DNA from: Pyropia haitanensis
Taxonomy: Eukaryota > Rhodophyta > Bangiophyceae > Bangiales > Bangiaceae
Direction: 5' to 3'
Length of the DNA stretch: 64,000 bases
NCBI GenBank assembly: GCA_008729055.1
Contig: SDUX01000004.1
Span: 806,001-870,000 of the forward strand
Shown here: positions 45,451 through 61,190 of the stretch, piece after piece
How the letters are laid out: each line of letters opens with the position of its first letter
How positions within the stretch are numbered: position 1 is the stretch's first letter
Notes under the pieces: generated by a model
What the model was told of the DNA's origin: nothing
Seen by the model: only the letters and a program-made list of their open reading frames with translations
The model's database searches: none
Program-made: the position numbers and the translations under genes

Positions 45451-46538
45451 GCGGCGGCGGCGGAGGCGGTGGCGGCGGCAGCCGCGCCGCGGTGGTGGGG
45501 GCGGCCAACGGGGCCGTCACCCCCGCCGTCGTTGCGGCAGGGCCGGCTGGGCCGAGCGCGGCGGCGGCGGCGGCGGGCGCCGCCAGCGGGGCCACCCCCC
45601 CCCTCCCACCCACTGGTCACCCGCCCGCCCCCCCCCAGCCTCCCCCCTCCCTCGAGCGCAACCGCGCAACGGTGCGGCGGTACCGGGCGCTGCTCGCCGG
45701 CGTGTCGGCGCTGGAGCCCGCCACCGGCGGCGGCTTTGTGCGCCTCTTCCTCGGCATGATCAACGTGCGGTTCGCGCGGCGCAAGGAGCGCGTCGCGTTC
45801 AAGCGCGAGTACGAAGGCCTCAAGCTGACGCTCGCGCCCATCTTTGTCGTTGCCTCCGCCGCATGCCTTGCCCTCCCCGCCGTCCGGTGGCTGCACATGC
45901 TCCTCCAGCTGGCGCTCGTCTACTATTACGTGTCGCTGGCGCTGCGGGAGAACATCCTCCGCGCGAATGGCAGCAACATCAAGCGGTGGTGGATCATCCA
46001 CCACTACATGACGCTCGCACAGGGGGTGGTGCTGCTGACGTGGCAGCCGGGCCCCAGCTACGGCCTCTTCTCGCCGCGCCTTCACGCGTTTGGCGTGTAC
46101 AACGCGGTGCTGCAGATCCTCCAGACCCGCTACCAGATGGCGCGCCTGTACGCGCTCCGCTCGCTCGGCCGCGTTGGCGAGATGGACGTGGCGAGCAGTG
46201 ACGGCACGCAGATCCACTGGTCGGAGAGCATGCGCTTTCTCATTGGCTTCATCCTCTTTGGCCACGCGATGCAGCTGTACCTGGCGGTGGCGCTGGCGGG
46301 TATCTGGCGGCTCTACCCGTCCGAGGTGCACGCGGGGCTGTGCGGCGCGCTCTTTTTTGCCACGTTTGTTGGTAACTTTGTGACGACACTGCGGGTGCTG
46401 CGGGAGAAGAACCGGCGGCCGGGGGGGGGGGGTGGGGGTTTGGGGGGGTGGGGGGAAGCGGAGCGGTCGGCGCGGCGGGGGGGGGGGGGGGGGCGCTGCC
46501 CCCGAGGGGGGCGGAGACAACGGGCGCACACGGACTGA
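44945..46538 (+). CDS. TMEM120: TMEM120/TMPIT-family membrane protein
   Basis: A multi-pass membrane protein of the TMEM120 family, whose animal members sit in the nuclear envelope and ER and have a fatty-acid-elongase-like fold with bound coenzyme A. The core (about 45660-46410) is well conserved: FLGMINVRFARRKERVAFK, YEGLKLTLAPIFVV, VYYYVSLALRENILRANGSN, IKRWWIIHHYMT, LQILQTRYQMARLYALRSLG, FLIGFILFGHAMQLY and FVGNFVTTLRVLREK. About six hydrophobic segments are visible. N-terminal to it a coiled-coil-like stretch (LAAELEAALATLHRLQEAFE, near 45090) matches the family layout. The reading frame must change twice: near a short C run about 45015, and inside the Gly-rich G-run region 45200-45380. 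These are probably base-count errors, or short introns. The Met at 44945 is in the first of these frames and is the only nearby candidate. Roughly 530 residues; animal proteins have about 340. Confidence 0.92.
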
Positions 46539-47443
46539 GCAAGCACGAGCTGGGCTGAGGGGGGGGAGGGGAGGTACAGGCGCGGCGGCGTGGGGATAGG
46601 GACGGGGGTTTGATTGACTATTGGTGACCTGACCACGGGGGTGGGGAGGGGGAGGGGGAACGGAAAGCACACTCCTCGCCGCAGCGGGGGGGGAGGGACA
46701 GGGTGGGGGCGGGGGAGCAGGCAGGCGCCGTCCCGCGTGCACAGCGGGTGGAGTGCGCTCCCTCTCGCGGCCCATTGTTCATTTCCAGCGTCTGCTAGCC
46801 GGTGGCGGTGCGGTGTCGCGCTCGCCGCCGCTGTCCTCGCCGTGGGGAGACCGGACGAACGGCCGCAAGCTGCTGCGCGGGGGGAGACGGACGCGCGCCA
46901 GCCGGCGCTCACGCGCGGGTGAGAGGCGGCCGACCCGCGCCGGGGGGGTGGAGCGTGCGGGAGTCGCGGCCGGGCCTCGCCGCCGCCGCCCGGTGCCGCG
47001 ACTGCAGTGGCGCCGCGGGACCCCTGCCGGCGGTGCCAGCTGCGGACACCACGCGCGGCGGCGGCAGCAGGCTTGCCGGGGTGGTGCGGGTCGGATGGGC
47101 TCGTCCCCCGATGGCGGCCACCGCCGCGGGTGGCTCCCGCCGCTGCCAGGGGGGCCGCGGTGGTCGCCGGGCACGCACAAGAAACCCAGGCGAGAGCCCG
47201 CGGCGCGCGGGCTCCACGCAGCGCCGAGACTGCCAGACGGGCAACAGGGCAAGGGCGCCCGCGCTCGCAGCCCACTGCTCCACGCTTGATGCCGCCGACG
47301 GCGACGCCACCCCCCCCCCCCCATCCCCTCCCGCTTGCAGGTCTATACAAGGCTTGGTCCCTCACCCCTCCGCGGGTGCCCGACGCCACCCCGCCACCCC
47401 GCCCCACCGCCTGCCCCAACCCCCCCCCCACCCCCCCCCCCCC
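46539..47443. other. Convergent 3' gap between the TMEM120 and CS-Sel1 genes
   Basis: 905 bp between two converging genes. It should contain both 3' untranslated regions. GC-rich, with no recognised gene, RNA or repeat. Confidence 0.55.
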
Positions 47444-47658
47444 CTACAACCGGTTGCGCCACCACACGCGCACGGCGAGCCCGACGGCGGCGACGCCCAG
47501 CGCCACCCCCCCCGCCACCGCCGCCGTCCGCACCGTCGCGCGCGCGGCGGCGAGCCGCCGCTCCCGCTCCGCCGCCTGCGCGGGCGTCAGCCGCGCCGCG
47601 CCCGCGCCCGCGCCTGCCGCCGACCCGAGCGTGCCGCGGGCGGCGCGGCGCGCGCGGG

Positions 47659-47693
<35 letters not shown>

Positions 47694-48687
47694 GCCGCCC
47701 CCCCGCGCCCCCCCGCCGCGCCCCCCGCCCCGCCGGCGAGCCGCCCCCCGCCGGCGGCAAAGTCGGCGAGCGCCCCCCCGAGGACGCCGCCGCCGGCCGG
47801 CGCCCCCCCCCCACCCCCGGCCGCGACGACGCGAGCGCGACCGCCCGTGCCACCGCCGGCGGCATGCGGAGCGTCGGGTCGGTGGCGGCGGCGGCGCGAA
47901 AGTAGGCGACCGCCGCGGCCATGTCCGCGTCGACGCCGACGCCGTTGAGGTGGAGGACGCCCAGGTTGAACAGCGCCGGCGCCGAGCCGCCCCGCGCGGC
48001 GACCTTCCACCAGCGGACCGCCTCGGCGGGCGCGCCCCGCTGCTCGGCGAGGAGGCCCAGGTTGAACGCCGCCGACACCGCGGCGGGCGCCGCGACGGCG
48101 GTGCCGGCGGCACCCGCGGCACCGGCGGCACCGGCGGCGGCGCCGTCGCCGTCGCCGCCGCCACCGTCGCCCCCGTCAGCCGTGGCGGCAGCGCCCAGCG
48201 CCTGGCGGTACAGCGCCGCGGCACGGGCCGGGTCCCGCGGCACGCCGACGCCGTGCTGGTAGCACGCCGCCAGCTGCACCGCCGCGGTCGGCGCGTCGGC
48301 GCCACCGGCGGCCAGCGTCGCCGCGTACGACGCGACCAGGCGGGCAACGGTCGCGGCGGGGGTGCCCGCCGGCGGCGGGCCCGCCGCGGCCGCCCGCGAC
48401 GCAACCGCGCCGCCGCCGCCACCACCCGCCGCCGCCGCCGCCGCCGCCGACGGCGGGCGCACCAGCGTGTACGCGGCCGGGTCGTCGTCGGCAAAGAGGC
48501 GGCCCCACCAGCCGGGCCGCGCTTTTTCCATCTCGAGCGTCAGCGTGCGGCCGGCGCCCTCCCCTTCAAGCGCCCACAGGCAGCCGTCGCCGGGCGCGAT
48601 GGCGCCGCCCAGCTCCCCGTCGAGGACCACCACCGGCGTGGGCGCATCGGCGGCGGACGGAGGGGGGGCAGGGGAAGCCACGGCAGT

Positions 48688-48738
<51 letters not shown>

Positions 48739-49130
48739 TCCGCCGTCGGGGGCGGCGGCGGCCGCCGCCGACGGCGGGGGCGGTGGCGGGGACCGCCGGG
48801 CCGTGGCGGGCGCCTCGAGCGCCACGTGCACGCGGCGGGCCTCAAACGTGACGCCAACGTCGCGCGGCCGCGACGCGGCCGGCACCGCCACGCCGACCGT
48901 CACCGACTCGGCGGTCTGGTTCCACCGCACGCCGACGCCGCCGCGCGTCAGCGACCGCGGGCGGGTGTCGCCGACGGGCACGCCCGCCGCGGGGGGCGGG
49001 GCGGCGCCGTCGCCGCCGCCGCTGCCGGCGCCACCGCTGGGCGCGTCGGCGTCGTCGGCCGACACGCGGTTGACAAGGTCGTACAAGAGGCGCTGCACGG
49101 CGGCGGCCGACGGCGCCGCCACGGGCGGCG

Positions 49131-49167
<37 letters not shown>

Positions 49168-50221
49168 CGGCGGCGGCGGCGGCGTGCCCGCCGCCGTCGT
49201 CGGTGGCGCGACCGGCGGCGGCGCGTCGCCGGCGGCGGGCGGGAAGGCGGTGCCGACGGCGGTGGCGACGAGGCCCGCAACGACGCTGTCCACCGCCTCT
49301 GGGAGCGACTGCGGGGGCGGCGGGGGGGACGGGGGGGGGGGGGGGGGCGGCGGCAACGACGCGGGCCGCACCGCCGCCGCCGCCGCGTCGCCCGCGTCGA
49401 CGGGGGGAGCGGAGCGGGGGGCGGCCGCCGGGGCGCCGGTGGCGGCGGCAGAGGCGGCGGCGGTGGCGACGAGCCCCTGCACGACACGGTCCACCGCGTC
49501 GGGGACCGACTGGGGAGGCGGCGAGTGGGAGGCGCGCGGCGACGGCGGCGGCGAGGCCGCCCGCGTCGCCGCCGCCGCGCCCGCGTCGCCGGCGGCGGGG
49601 GCGTCTGCCGGCACACCCGCGGCGGCCGTGGCAGCGTCGACGGCCGCGTCGGCGTCAGCCGCCGCGCCCGCGGTGGCCGCCGCCGCGGCCACGGTGTCCT
49701 CGGCGGCCGCGGCGGCGGCGGCCGCGTCGACCGCGTCGTCGAGGAGGGCGGCGACCACCGCGGCAGCGCCCTCAGGCGGGGGAGGGTCGCCCGCCGCGGT
49801 TGCGGCGTCGGCACCTGGGGCGTCGTCGTCTGCTGCACGCCCGTCAGCGGTGGTGGTGGGGGCGGCAGCGGCAGCCTTGCCCCGGTCGGCGCCGTCGCCA
49901 CCGCCGCCACCGTCGGCGCCGCTGCCGCCGTCGGCACCCCCGTTGGCAGCCGCCACGGCCGCGTCGACAGCGCCGTCGAGGACGGCGGCGACCGCCGCGG
50001 CAGCGTCGACGGGAGGCGCAGTGCCGGTCACGGCGGCGGTGGCGCCGTCGGCAACCTGGCCATCAGCGGTGGTGGTGGGGGTGGCAGGCGCAGCCCCGCC
50101 CGCGCCGCCAACGCCGACGCCGTCGGCAACCCGCCCGCCGGTGGTGGTCGGGCTGCCAGCGGCAGCCCCCCCGTCGTCACCGCCGTCGCCGCCGTCGCCG
50201 CCACCGCCGCCGCCACCGTCG

Positions 50222-50259
<38 letters not shown>

Positions 50260-50375
50260 GCTGTCATTGGCACCTCCATTGGCATCCTCGGCGGCGGGCG
50301 GCGGTGGCGGGGAGGGGGGCGACGCCGCCACAGGCGGCGGCGGCGGCGGCGACGGCGGGCCGCCCCACCCGCCCA

Positions 50376-50423
<48 letters not shown>

Positions 50424-50466
50424 CGGCGCTGCCGGCGGCCGGCGGCGGATCCGCGACGGCCGCCAT
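47444..50466 (-). CDS. NudC-like CS domain plus Sel1/TPR repeats with C-terminal membrane anchor
   Basis: About 1,000 residues. The N-terminal ~500 are Ala/Gly/Pro-rich with recurring amphipathic motifs (VDRVVQGLVATA, VDSVVAGLVATA). A CS domain follows (about 48935-48450): GVRWNQTAESVTVGVAVP, RDVGVTFEARRVHVAL, then LDGELGGAIAPGDGCLWALE and RTLTLEMEKARPGWWGRLF. This is the NudC/p23 pattern of W-Q-V, LDGEL and WW. It is split by an acidic DGDGDG insert encoded by a hexanucleotide repeat. Next come Sel1-like repeats: LAACYQHGVGVPRDPARAA, AAFNLGLLAEQRGAPAEAV and LFNLGVLHLNGVGVDADM. The C-terminus joins after a frame change at the 10-11 C run near 47802-47812. It reads RTAAVAGGVALGVAAVGLAV then WWRNRL, a single membrane helix at the extreme end, typical of tail anchors. 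A co-chaperone or adaptor on an organelle surface is inference. The ATG at 50466 begins MAAVADPPP. Confidence 0.82.
48690..48742 (-). repeat. GACGGC hexanucleotide repeat encoding Asp-Gly
   Basis: About eight tandem GTCGCC units on the + strand, read as DGDGDG inside the CS domain. The same hexanucleotide occurs in shorter form at 20178-20206 in the ABC transporter. Confidence 0.85.
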
Positions 50467-53109
50467 CGTCACAAAGCGGGCGGGCGGACAAGCGGACAAG
50501 CAAACAGGGCGGCGGGGAAGACCTGGCAGGGGACAGGGGGGGGGGGGGGGCGGACGGGGCTGGGCTGGCAAGCAGCCAACAACAGCAGAGGGCGGCTGGG
50601 CAGCGCGGGGGCACCGGTGGGGGGGGTGCCGCGGCGAACCGCGTCGTGGCCCGCGGCAGCGGCCGGCGCGCACCCGCAGTCGCCGCGAGCGCGGCGGCAG
50701 CGGCCGGTGGCGGGCGTGGCGGTGACCGCGGCGGCAACGCTGGGCAGACGGCCGGGGGGGGCGGCCGGGTCGCGGGGACGTAGGGACGAGCGATCCGCCA
50801 GCGCCGCGGCGGCCAGCGGCGTGCGGGCGGTCCCGGTGGGCGGTCGTGGTCCCCGTCGTGGCCGCCCTGTCGTGCGTCAATGTAGTTGTGTTTCGGGGTC
50901 CAAGGAAAACACGACAAATGGAGAATGGTGGTACAGAGCGCCACGCCGTGGATCCAACCGACTCTCGCTCGCCTCGGCCGAGCGGTGTGCGTGATCCGCA
51001 GCGTGAGCAAACTGTTCCGACACGACCGCTCGATCCGGCAACCACCGCCCACGCGTCGCCGCTGTCGTCGTCGACGCCGCCTGGATCACCACCGACGGCG
51101 GCGGCGGCGGCGGCGGCCGCGACGCCGGGATGCCGTGCGCGTCGTGTCCTCTTTTTGTGGGTTGCCAAGAGATGCCCGCCCGCGTCGCGGCGGACAGCCC
51201 GTCGCGGTGGCTGCTGCCGCCATTGGCAGTGGCGCCCCACCGGGCCAGGTGGGCAGCGGGTGCCGCTGCGGTGTCGGTCGTTGCCGACGCCAACGTACGC
51301 CCCGGCACGCGGCGTCGCCGTTGCCGACAGCGGCCGCCGCCGACGCAGACGACGTGGCCGCCGCCCTGGGCCGACCGCTGCCGCCGCCTGTTGGGGACAG
51401 CGACGACCGCGTGTGGGGCGTGGCGGCCGCGGCGGTGTGCCGCGGCGGGAGGGCGCGGGCGCGGGCGGGGACGCCAGCGCGGCGCGTGGGTGGTGGGGAG
51501 GCATCTGCCGTTCTTGTCTGTTGTTCCTTTTTCGTGTTTTTTTTGCTGCCCTTGGCTCCGCTTCCAGTGCTCTCGCGCGCGGACGGTTCGTGTTTTTTTT
51601 TTTTTTTTTTTTTTTTTCCTGTGGTGACGCGGCCGGCGCGGGCGGTCCGCCGCACGGGCGCGTGCCGCAGGCGCCGCGTCGGCCCTCGCGGGTGTGCGTC
51701 CCTGCCCCTGACGGCTCTGTCTGTCTCTGTCCCTCTCGGGCCCACTCCTCCCACCTGTCCCCGCTGCGCACCCCGCTTGTCTTTCCCCGCCGTCGCTCCC
51801 ACCCCTTTCCCCCCCCCCCCCCCCCCCTTTGCATCTGTCCCACGCTATGGCCCTCCCGCTGGGGCGCCGGCTCTCCCCGGCGCCCCGGCGGGTAGGGGGC
51901 CGCCCCGCCTTGTCCGGGGCGGCCGCCACGTCCCCGTGGCCCGCCAGCGGAGAGCCACCGCTCGGTCCCGCCCCCGGCGGGCCGGGCGGCCCCCTGTCTA
52001 ACTCGTGCGACCGCGCTGACCAGCGGCCGCGGGATTCGCTTTAGGGGTACACGCGCCCGCCCGCCGCCTCGTCCGTCCACCCACCACCGCCGCTCCCGGC
52101 CGCCCGCGTCCCGTCCCTGGCCGGCCTTGCCGTCGAGCCGCGCGCGGCCCCCCCCCCCCCCCCCCGCACATCCCTCGTGGTGCCCACGCGGGGCGGCGGT
52201 GCCGCCTAGACCCTCGGGGTCCCACCGCGCTCGCCCCCCGCCCGGGGCGGCCCCGCCTCGAGCGCTTGACGCCGCGCCCGCCGGGCACCGCCGGCAGCCC
52301 GTGTGGCGTCCGCCACGCAGCAGCAGCCAGCGGTCGGCCCAGGGTGGGAGGCTGGTGTCTCCGTCCTGCCTCCCCCCCCCCCCCCCCCCCCTCTCTCCTC
52401 GCAGGGATGCTCCGGCAGTGGCGTGGGAAAAAAGAAGGGGACAAAAAGCGCAGCCAACGCGTCCCGCAACGTCGAGCCGCGTGCACGCCCTGTGGCGGGT
52501 GCGGCGCGGCGGCAGTGGCGGCGGCGGCCGCCGCCCCCACCCCGCCAGCCCGGCCCACCCGTCCCGCAGGGACCAGACGCGCCACCAGCCTCGCGGCGCG
52601 GCGGCGGACGGCTGCCTCCCGCGCCGCCCAACGACCGCGCGTGGGCGGCACGGGCAGCGGAGGCGGGGGCCGCCGCCGGCGCGGCGGCGGCCGGTGCGGC
52701 GGCGGCCGCACGGGTCGTTCCACACCGGCGGCCGCCGCCGGCTGGCCCCGCCGCGCCGCGCGTGCGACGCCGGCAGAGCGACGCGGACCTGCCCAGCCGC
52801 CGCGCGGCGCGTGCCCGTCGCCCCGCCGCTGCCCGCGCGGCGCGTAGCGCGCACGGACACCCCGCGTCGTGCGGAGAGGGGCCAAGCAAGCACAGCAGAG
52901 GGGCGGGGGGGGGGGGGGGGGTGGTGCGCGCCCGACGCGCACGGCAGATCCCGGCGACGCGCCGCCACCCGCGGCCGCCCCGTTCCGCCACTCTGGGCCG
53001 CCTGGCCCGAGGCGCCGCGTGGCTCCGCGTGCCCCCCCCCCCCCCCCCCCCCCCCGCCGCAGGTGGTCATCCGCTCCCGCCACCACTGCCGCTCGCCGCC
53101 GCGGCGGCC
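50467..53109. other. Divergent intergenic region between the CS-Sel1 and HAD genes
   Basis: 2.6 kb, very GC-rich, with long open frames in all phases and no domain in any. Notable sequence: a T25 run at 51593-51617 and C runs near 51808-51827, 52147-52165, 52374-52391 and 53031-53056. Both promoters must lie here. No RNA gene or mobile element is recognised. Confidence 0.55.
51593..51617. repeat. T25 homopolymer
   Basis: 25 consecutive T in a very GC-rich region, about 1.1 kb from the CS-Sel1 start. Seen directly. Function unknown. Confidence 0.9.
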
Positions 53110-53314
53110 ATGACCGCCGCCGCCGCCGCCCGCGGCGCCGCCTTCCTCCTTCCCCCCCCCCTCTGCCGGGGCACGCCCGCGCCCGGCGGTGCCATGACCT
53201 CCGCCTCCCCCCGGCTGGCGGCGGCGGCGGCGCCCCCCCCCCCCCCCACGGCGGGGTGGCCGCCGCCCCCACCGCTACTGCCGGCACACCAGCAGACGGC
53301 GTGGCGGCCAACGG

Positions 53315-53354
<40 letters not shown>

Positions 53355-54439
53355 GGGTCAACCGCCTCTACCCCCCCCCCCCCCCCCCCCCGCATCCTCG
53401 GCGGCCTCGCGGAGCTCTTCCCCCCCCCCCCGCGTGGCGCCCCTACGACGCGCTCCTCCTCGACCAGTTTGGCGTCCTCCACGACGGCACCGCGGCGTAC
53501 CCCCTGGCGCCCGCCGCCGTTGCCGCCGCCGCCGCGGCGGGCGTGCACCTGCTCATCCTCTCCAACACCTCCCGCCGCGCGGCGGAGGCGCTGGCCAAGC
53601 TGCCGGGCCTCGGCTTCCCGGCCGACACCCCCTGGGCGGGCGCGGTGACGAGCGGGGAGCTGGCGCACGCGGAGCTGGTCGACCACCCGGCGGCGTACGC
53701 GGGCGCGGCGGTGTTGCACACCAACTGGGTCGGCCGCGGGGGGGTGCCGCTGCCCGCGGCGGGGGTGGTGCCGGTGGGCGCCGACGCCGCGGCGGCGGAG
53801 GTGGTGCTGACGCACGGGACGGAGGGGGTGACCGCCGCGGGCGGCGACGGCTCCGCCGTCGAGGCGCTGCCGTACGACGACCTCGTCGCGCTCGTCACGT
53901 CGGTCGCCCGCCAGGGCGGCGGCGCCGCCGCGTCGCGGCGGCGGCGCCCCCCCCGCGCCGGCCTGGGCGTCGACGCCAACGCCCCCCCCGTGCTGCTCTG
54001 TGCCAACCCCGACGTGGTCACCGTCGACGGGGCGGCGCTCCGGCCAATGCCCGGCGCGCTCGCCGCGGCGTACGAGGCCGCCGGCGGCCCCGTCGTGCGG
54101 CTGGGCAAGCCCGCCGCACCCCCTTACGCCGCGGCGCTCGCGGCACTCGCGTTGCGGGGCGTGACGGACCCGCGGCGGGTGCTCGCGGTGGGCGACTCGG
54201 TCGGCCACGACGTGCGCGGCGCGGCGGACGCGGGGGTGGACTCGCTGTGGGTGGGGGGGGGGATCCACGCCGCCGCGGTGGGGCTCCGCCACGCCGACGC
54301 GGCCGACGACGCGCTGGGGAGGGGGGGGGGGGGGGGAGGCGGGTGGCAACTCGACGCCGCCGCGCTCGCGGCGGTGTGTGTGGAGGAGGGGCTCGGCGAC
54401 CGCCGGCCGACGTACGCCATGCCGTTTTTTCGCTGGTGA
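53110..54439 (+). CDS. HAD-superfamily class II hydrolase-like protein with transit-type N-terminus
   Basis: Likely a small-molecule phosphatase of the HAD superfamily (the group with DxWGVLHDG motifs also found in bacteria and plants); the substrate is unknown. Motif I is YDALLLDQFGVLHDG, motif II LLILSNTSRRA, the motif III Lys lies in VRLGKPAAPPYAAAL, and motif IV is VLAVGDSVGHDVRGAADAGV. A large cap segment separates motifs II and III. The N-terminus (MTAAAAARGAAFLLPPPLCR) and the following Ala/Ser/Arg-rich stretch resemble a plastid transit peptide. The best frame changes twice: at a C run near 53230-53246, and at the 11-C run at 53421-53431, just between ILGGLAELF and the motif I strand. 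With those corrected the protein is continuous, about 440 residues. No stop lies in the chosen frame. Counting errors in the assembly are the likely cause. Confidence 0.88.
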
Positions 54440-54779
54440 GGGGGGGAGGGGGAAGCGCGCCGCCCGCCGCCGCCGCCGCCGCGGCTGTCGTGGCGGTGGC
54501 GGTGGCGGTGGCGGCAGCCGCTGCGGCGGCGGCGGCAGCCGCCCCGTGGCGCAGGCGCGGCGTGGCGGGGTATGCGCCGACGGGGGTGCCGTGGCGGCTA
54601 TGGGCGTCGGCCGCGGCGCGCTGGCACGGTCGGGCGGCGGGTCTGACGGATGGAGGGCGTCTGCGTCGGGGCGGTCGTCGAGCCGCAGTGGTCCGCGTTG
54701 GCTTTTTTTTGTTTGTGCACTGTGCCTGCCTCTGGTGCCAGGGCAGGCGCAACGGTCGGACGACCTAGTCGTCAGTAAG
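54440..54779. other. Short gap between the HAD gene and the CDC48 inverted repeat
   Basis: 340 bp, GC-rich with GGC/GGT repeats just after the stop at 54439. No gene is seen. It ends where similarity to the right arm of the CDC48 palindrome begins. Confidence 0.55.
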
Positions 54780-57634
<2,855 letters not shown>

Positions 57635-58305
57635 CTACCAGGAGACCGTACCAGAGTGAGGAGACGGCAAGAAGCACCAAGGGTATGGAGAAGACGCGAA
57701 GGGTCGTCCAGAGGGAAGAGAAGCCGTCCGACAGCGAGGCGCGCAGTCTTGTAGGTGCACGTCCCAAAGGGAACGAGTCTGCCCAAAACCTCACGGGCCT
57801 GCGTTGCTGGCTGCTGGGGGCTGTCTTGTCACGTGCAGCCTCGCACGCTCACGATCCACTGTTCAGAACGTTGCTGGAGCGACCGAAGAAATTCGTTGAC
57901 GAGGACAAGTTGAATGTGTCAGCTCATGTAATCGCGACCAAAATACAGTCTGGTGTCAGTGGCTGCAGACATTAGGAGTAGTTTCAGAAGTACGGACTCG
58001 TCCTTGATTACTTGTCAGGGGCCGTCGGATTTTCGACTAGATTCGCAGTCGAATTTTCTGCAAGCTTCTATGCTGAGCGAGGCCTGCTGGGCCCCCCCCC
58101 CCTCTGCAGTCCATCTAGCCAGACAGCAAAGCAGCCCCCACACCCCCTCCACTCCATTGCCTGACTTCAGCAGCGTGCTGCACAGAGACCGACAGGCAGC
58201 GCGCCTGCGTCTCTGCAGACTCCTTTCCCAGTGGTCCACGCTCTCCCTGGTGGATCTCTGTAGACCGTCCCACACCACGCCTGTCTTGTCAGCACCGCAC
58301 CGCAA
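57635..58305. promoter_or_regulatory. Unique spacer of the CDC48 palindrome, bidirectional promoter region
   Basis: 671 bp of non-duplicated DNA between two divergent CDC48 genes, less GC-rich than the genes. It must contain both promoters, because the inverted repeat supplies only 70 bp upstream of each ATG. It holds one CACGTG box (57830-57835). No clear TATA box is seen on either side. The two genes may thus have different core promoters despite identical coding sequence. Confidence 0.7.
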
Positions 58306-61159
<2,854 letters not shown>

Positions 61160-61190
61160 GTACAGACCACCTCGACCGGCGCGTGCGTCC

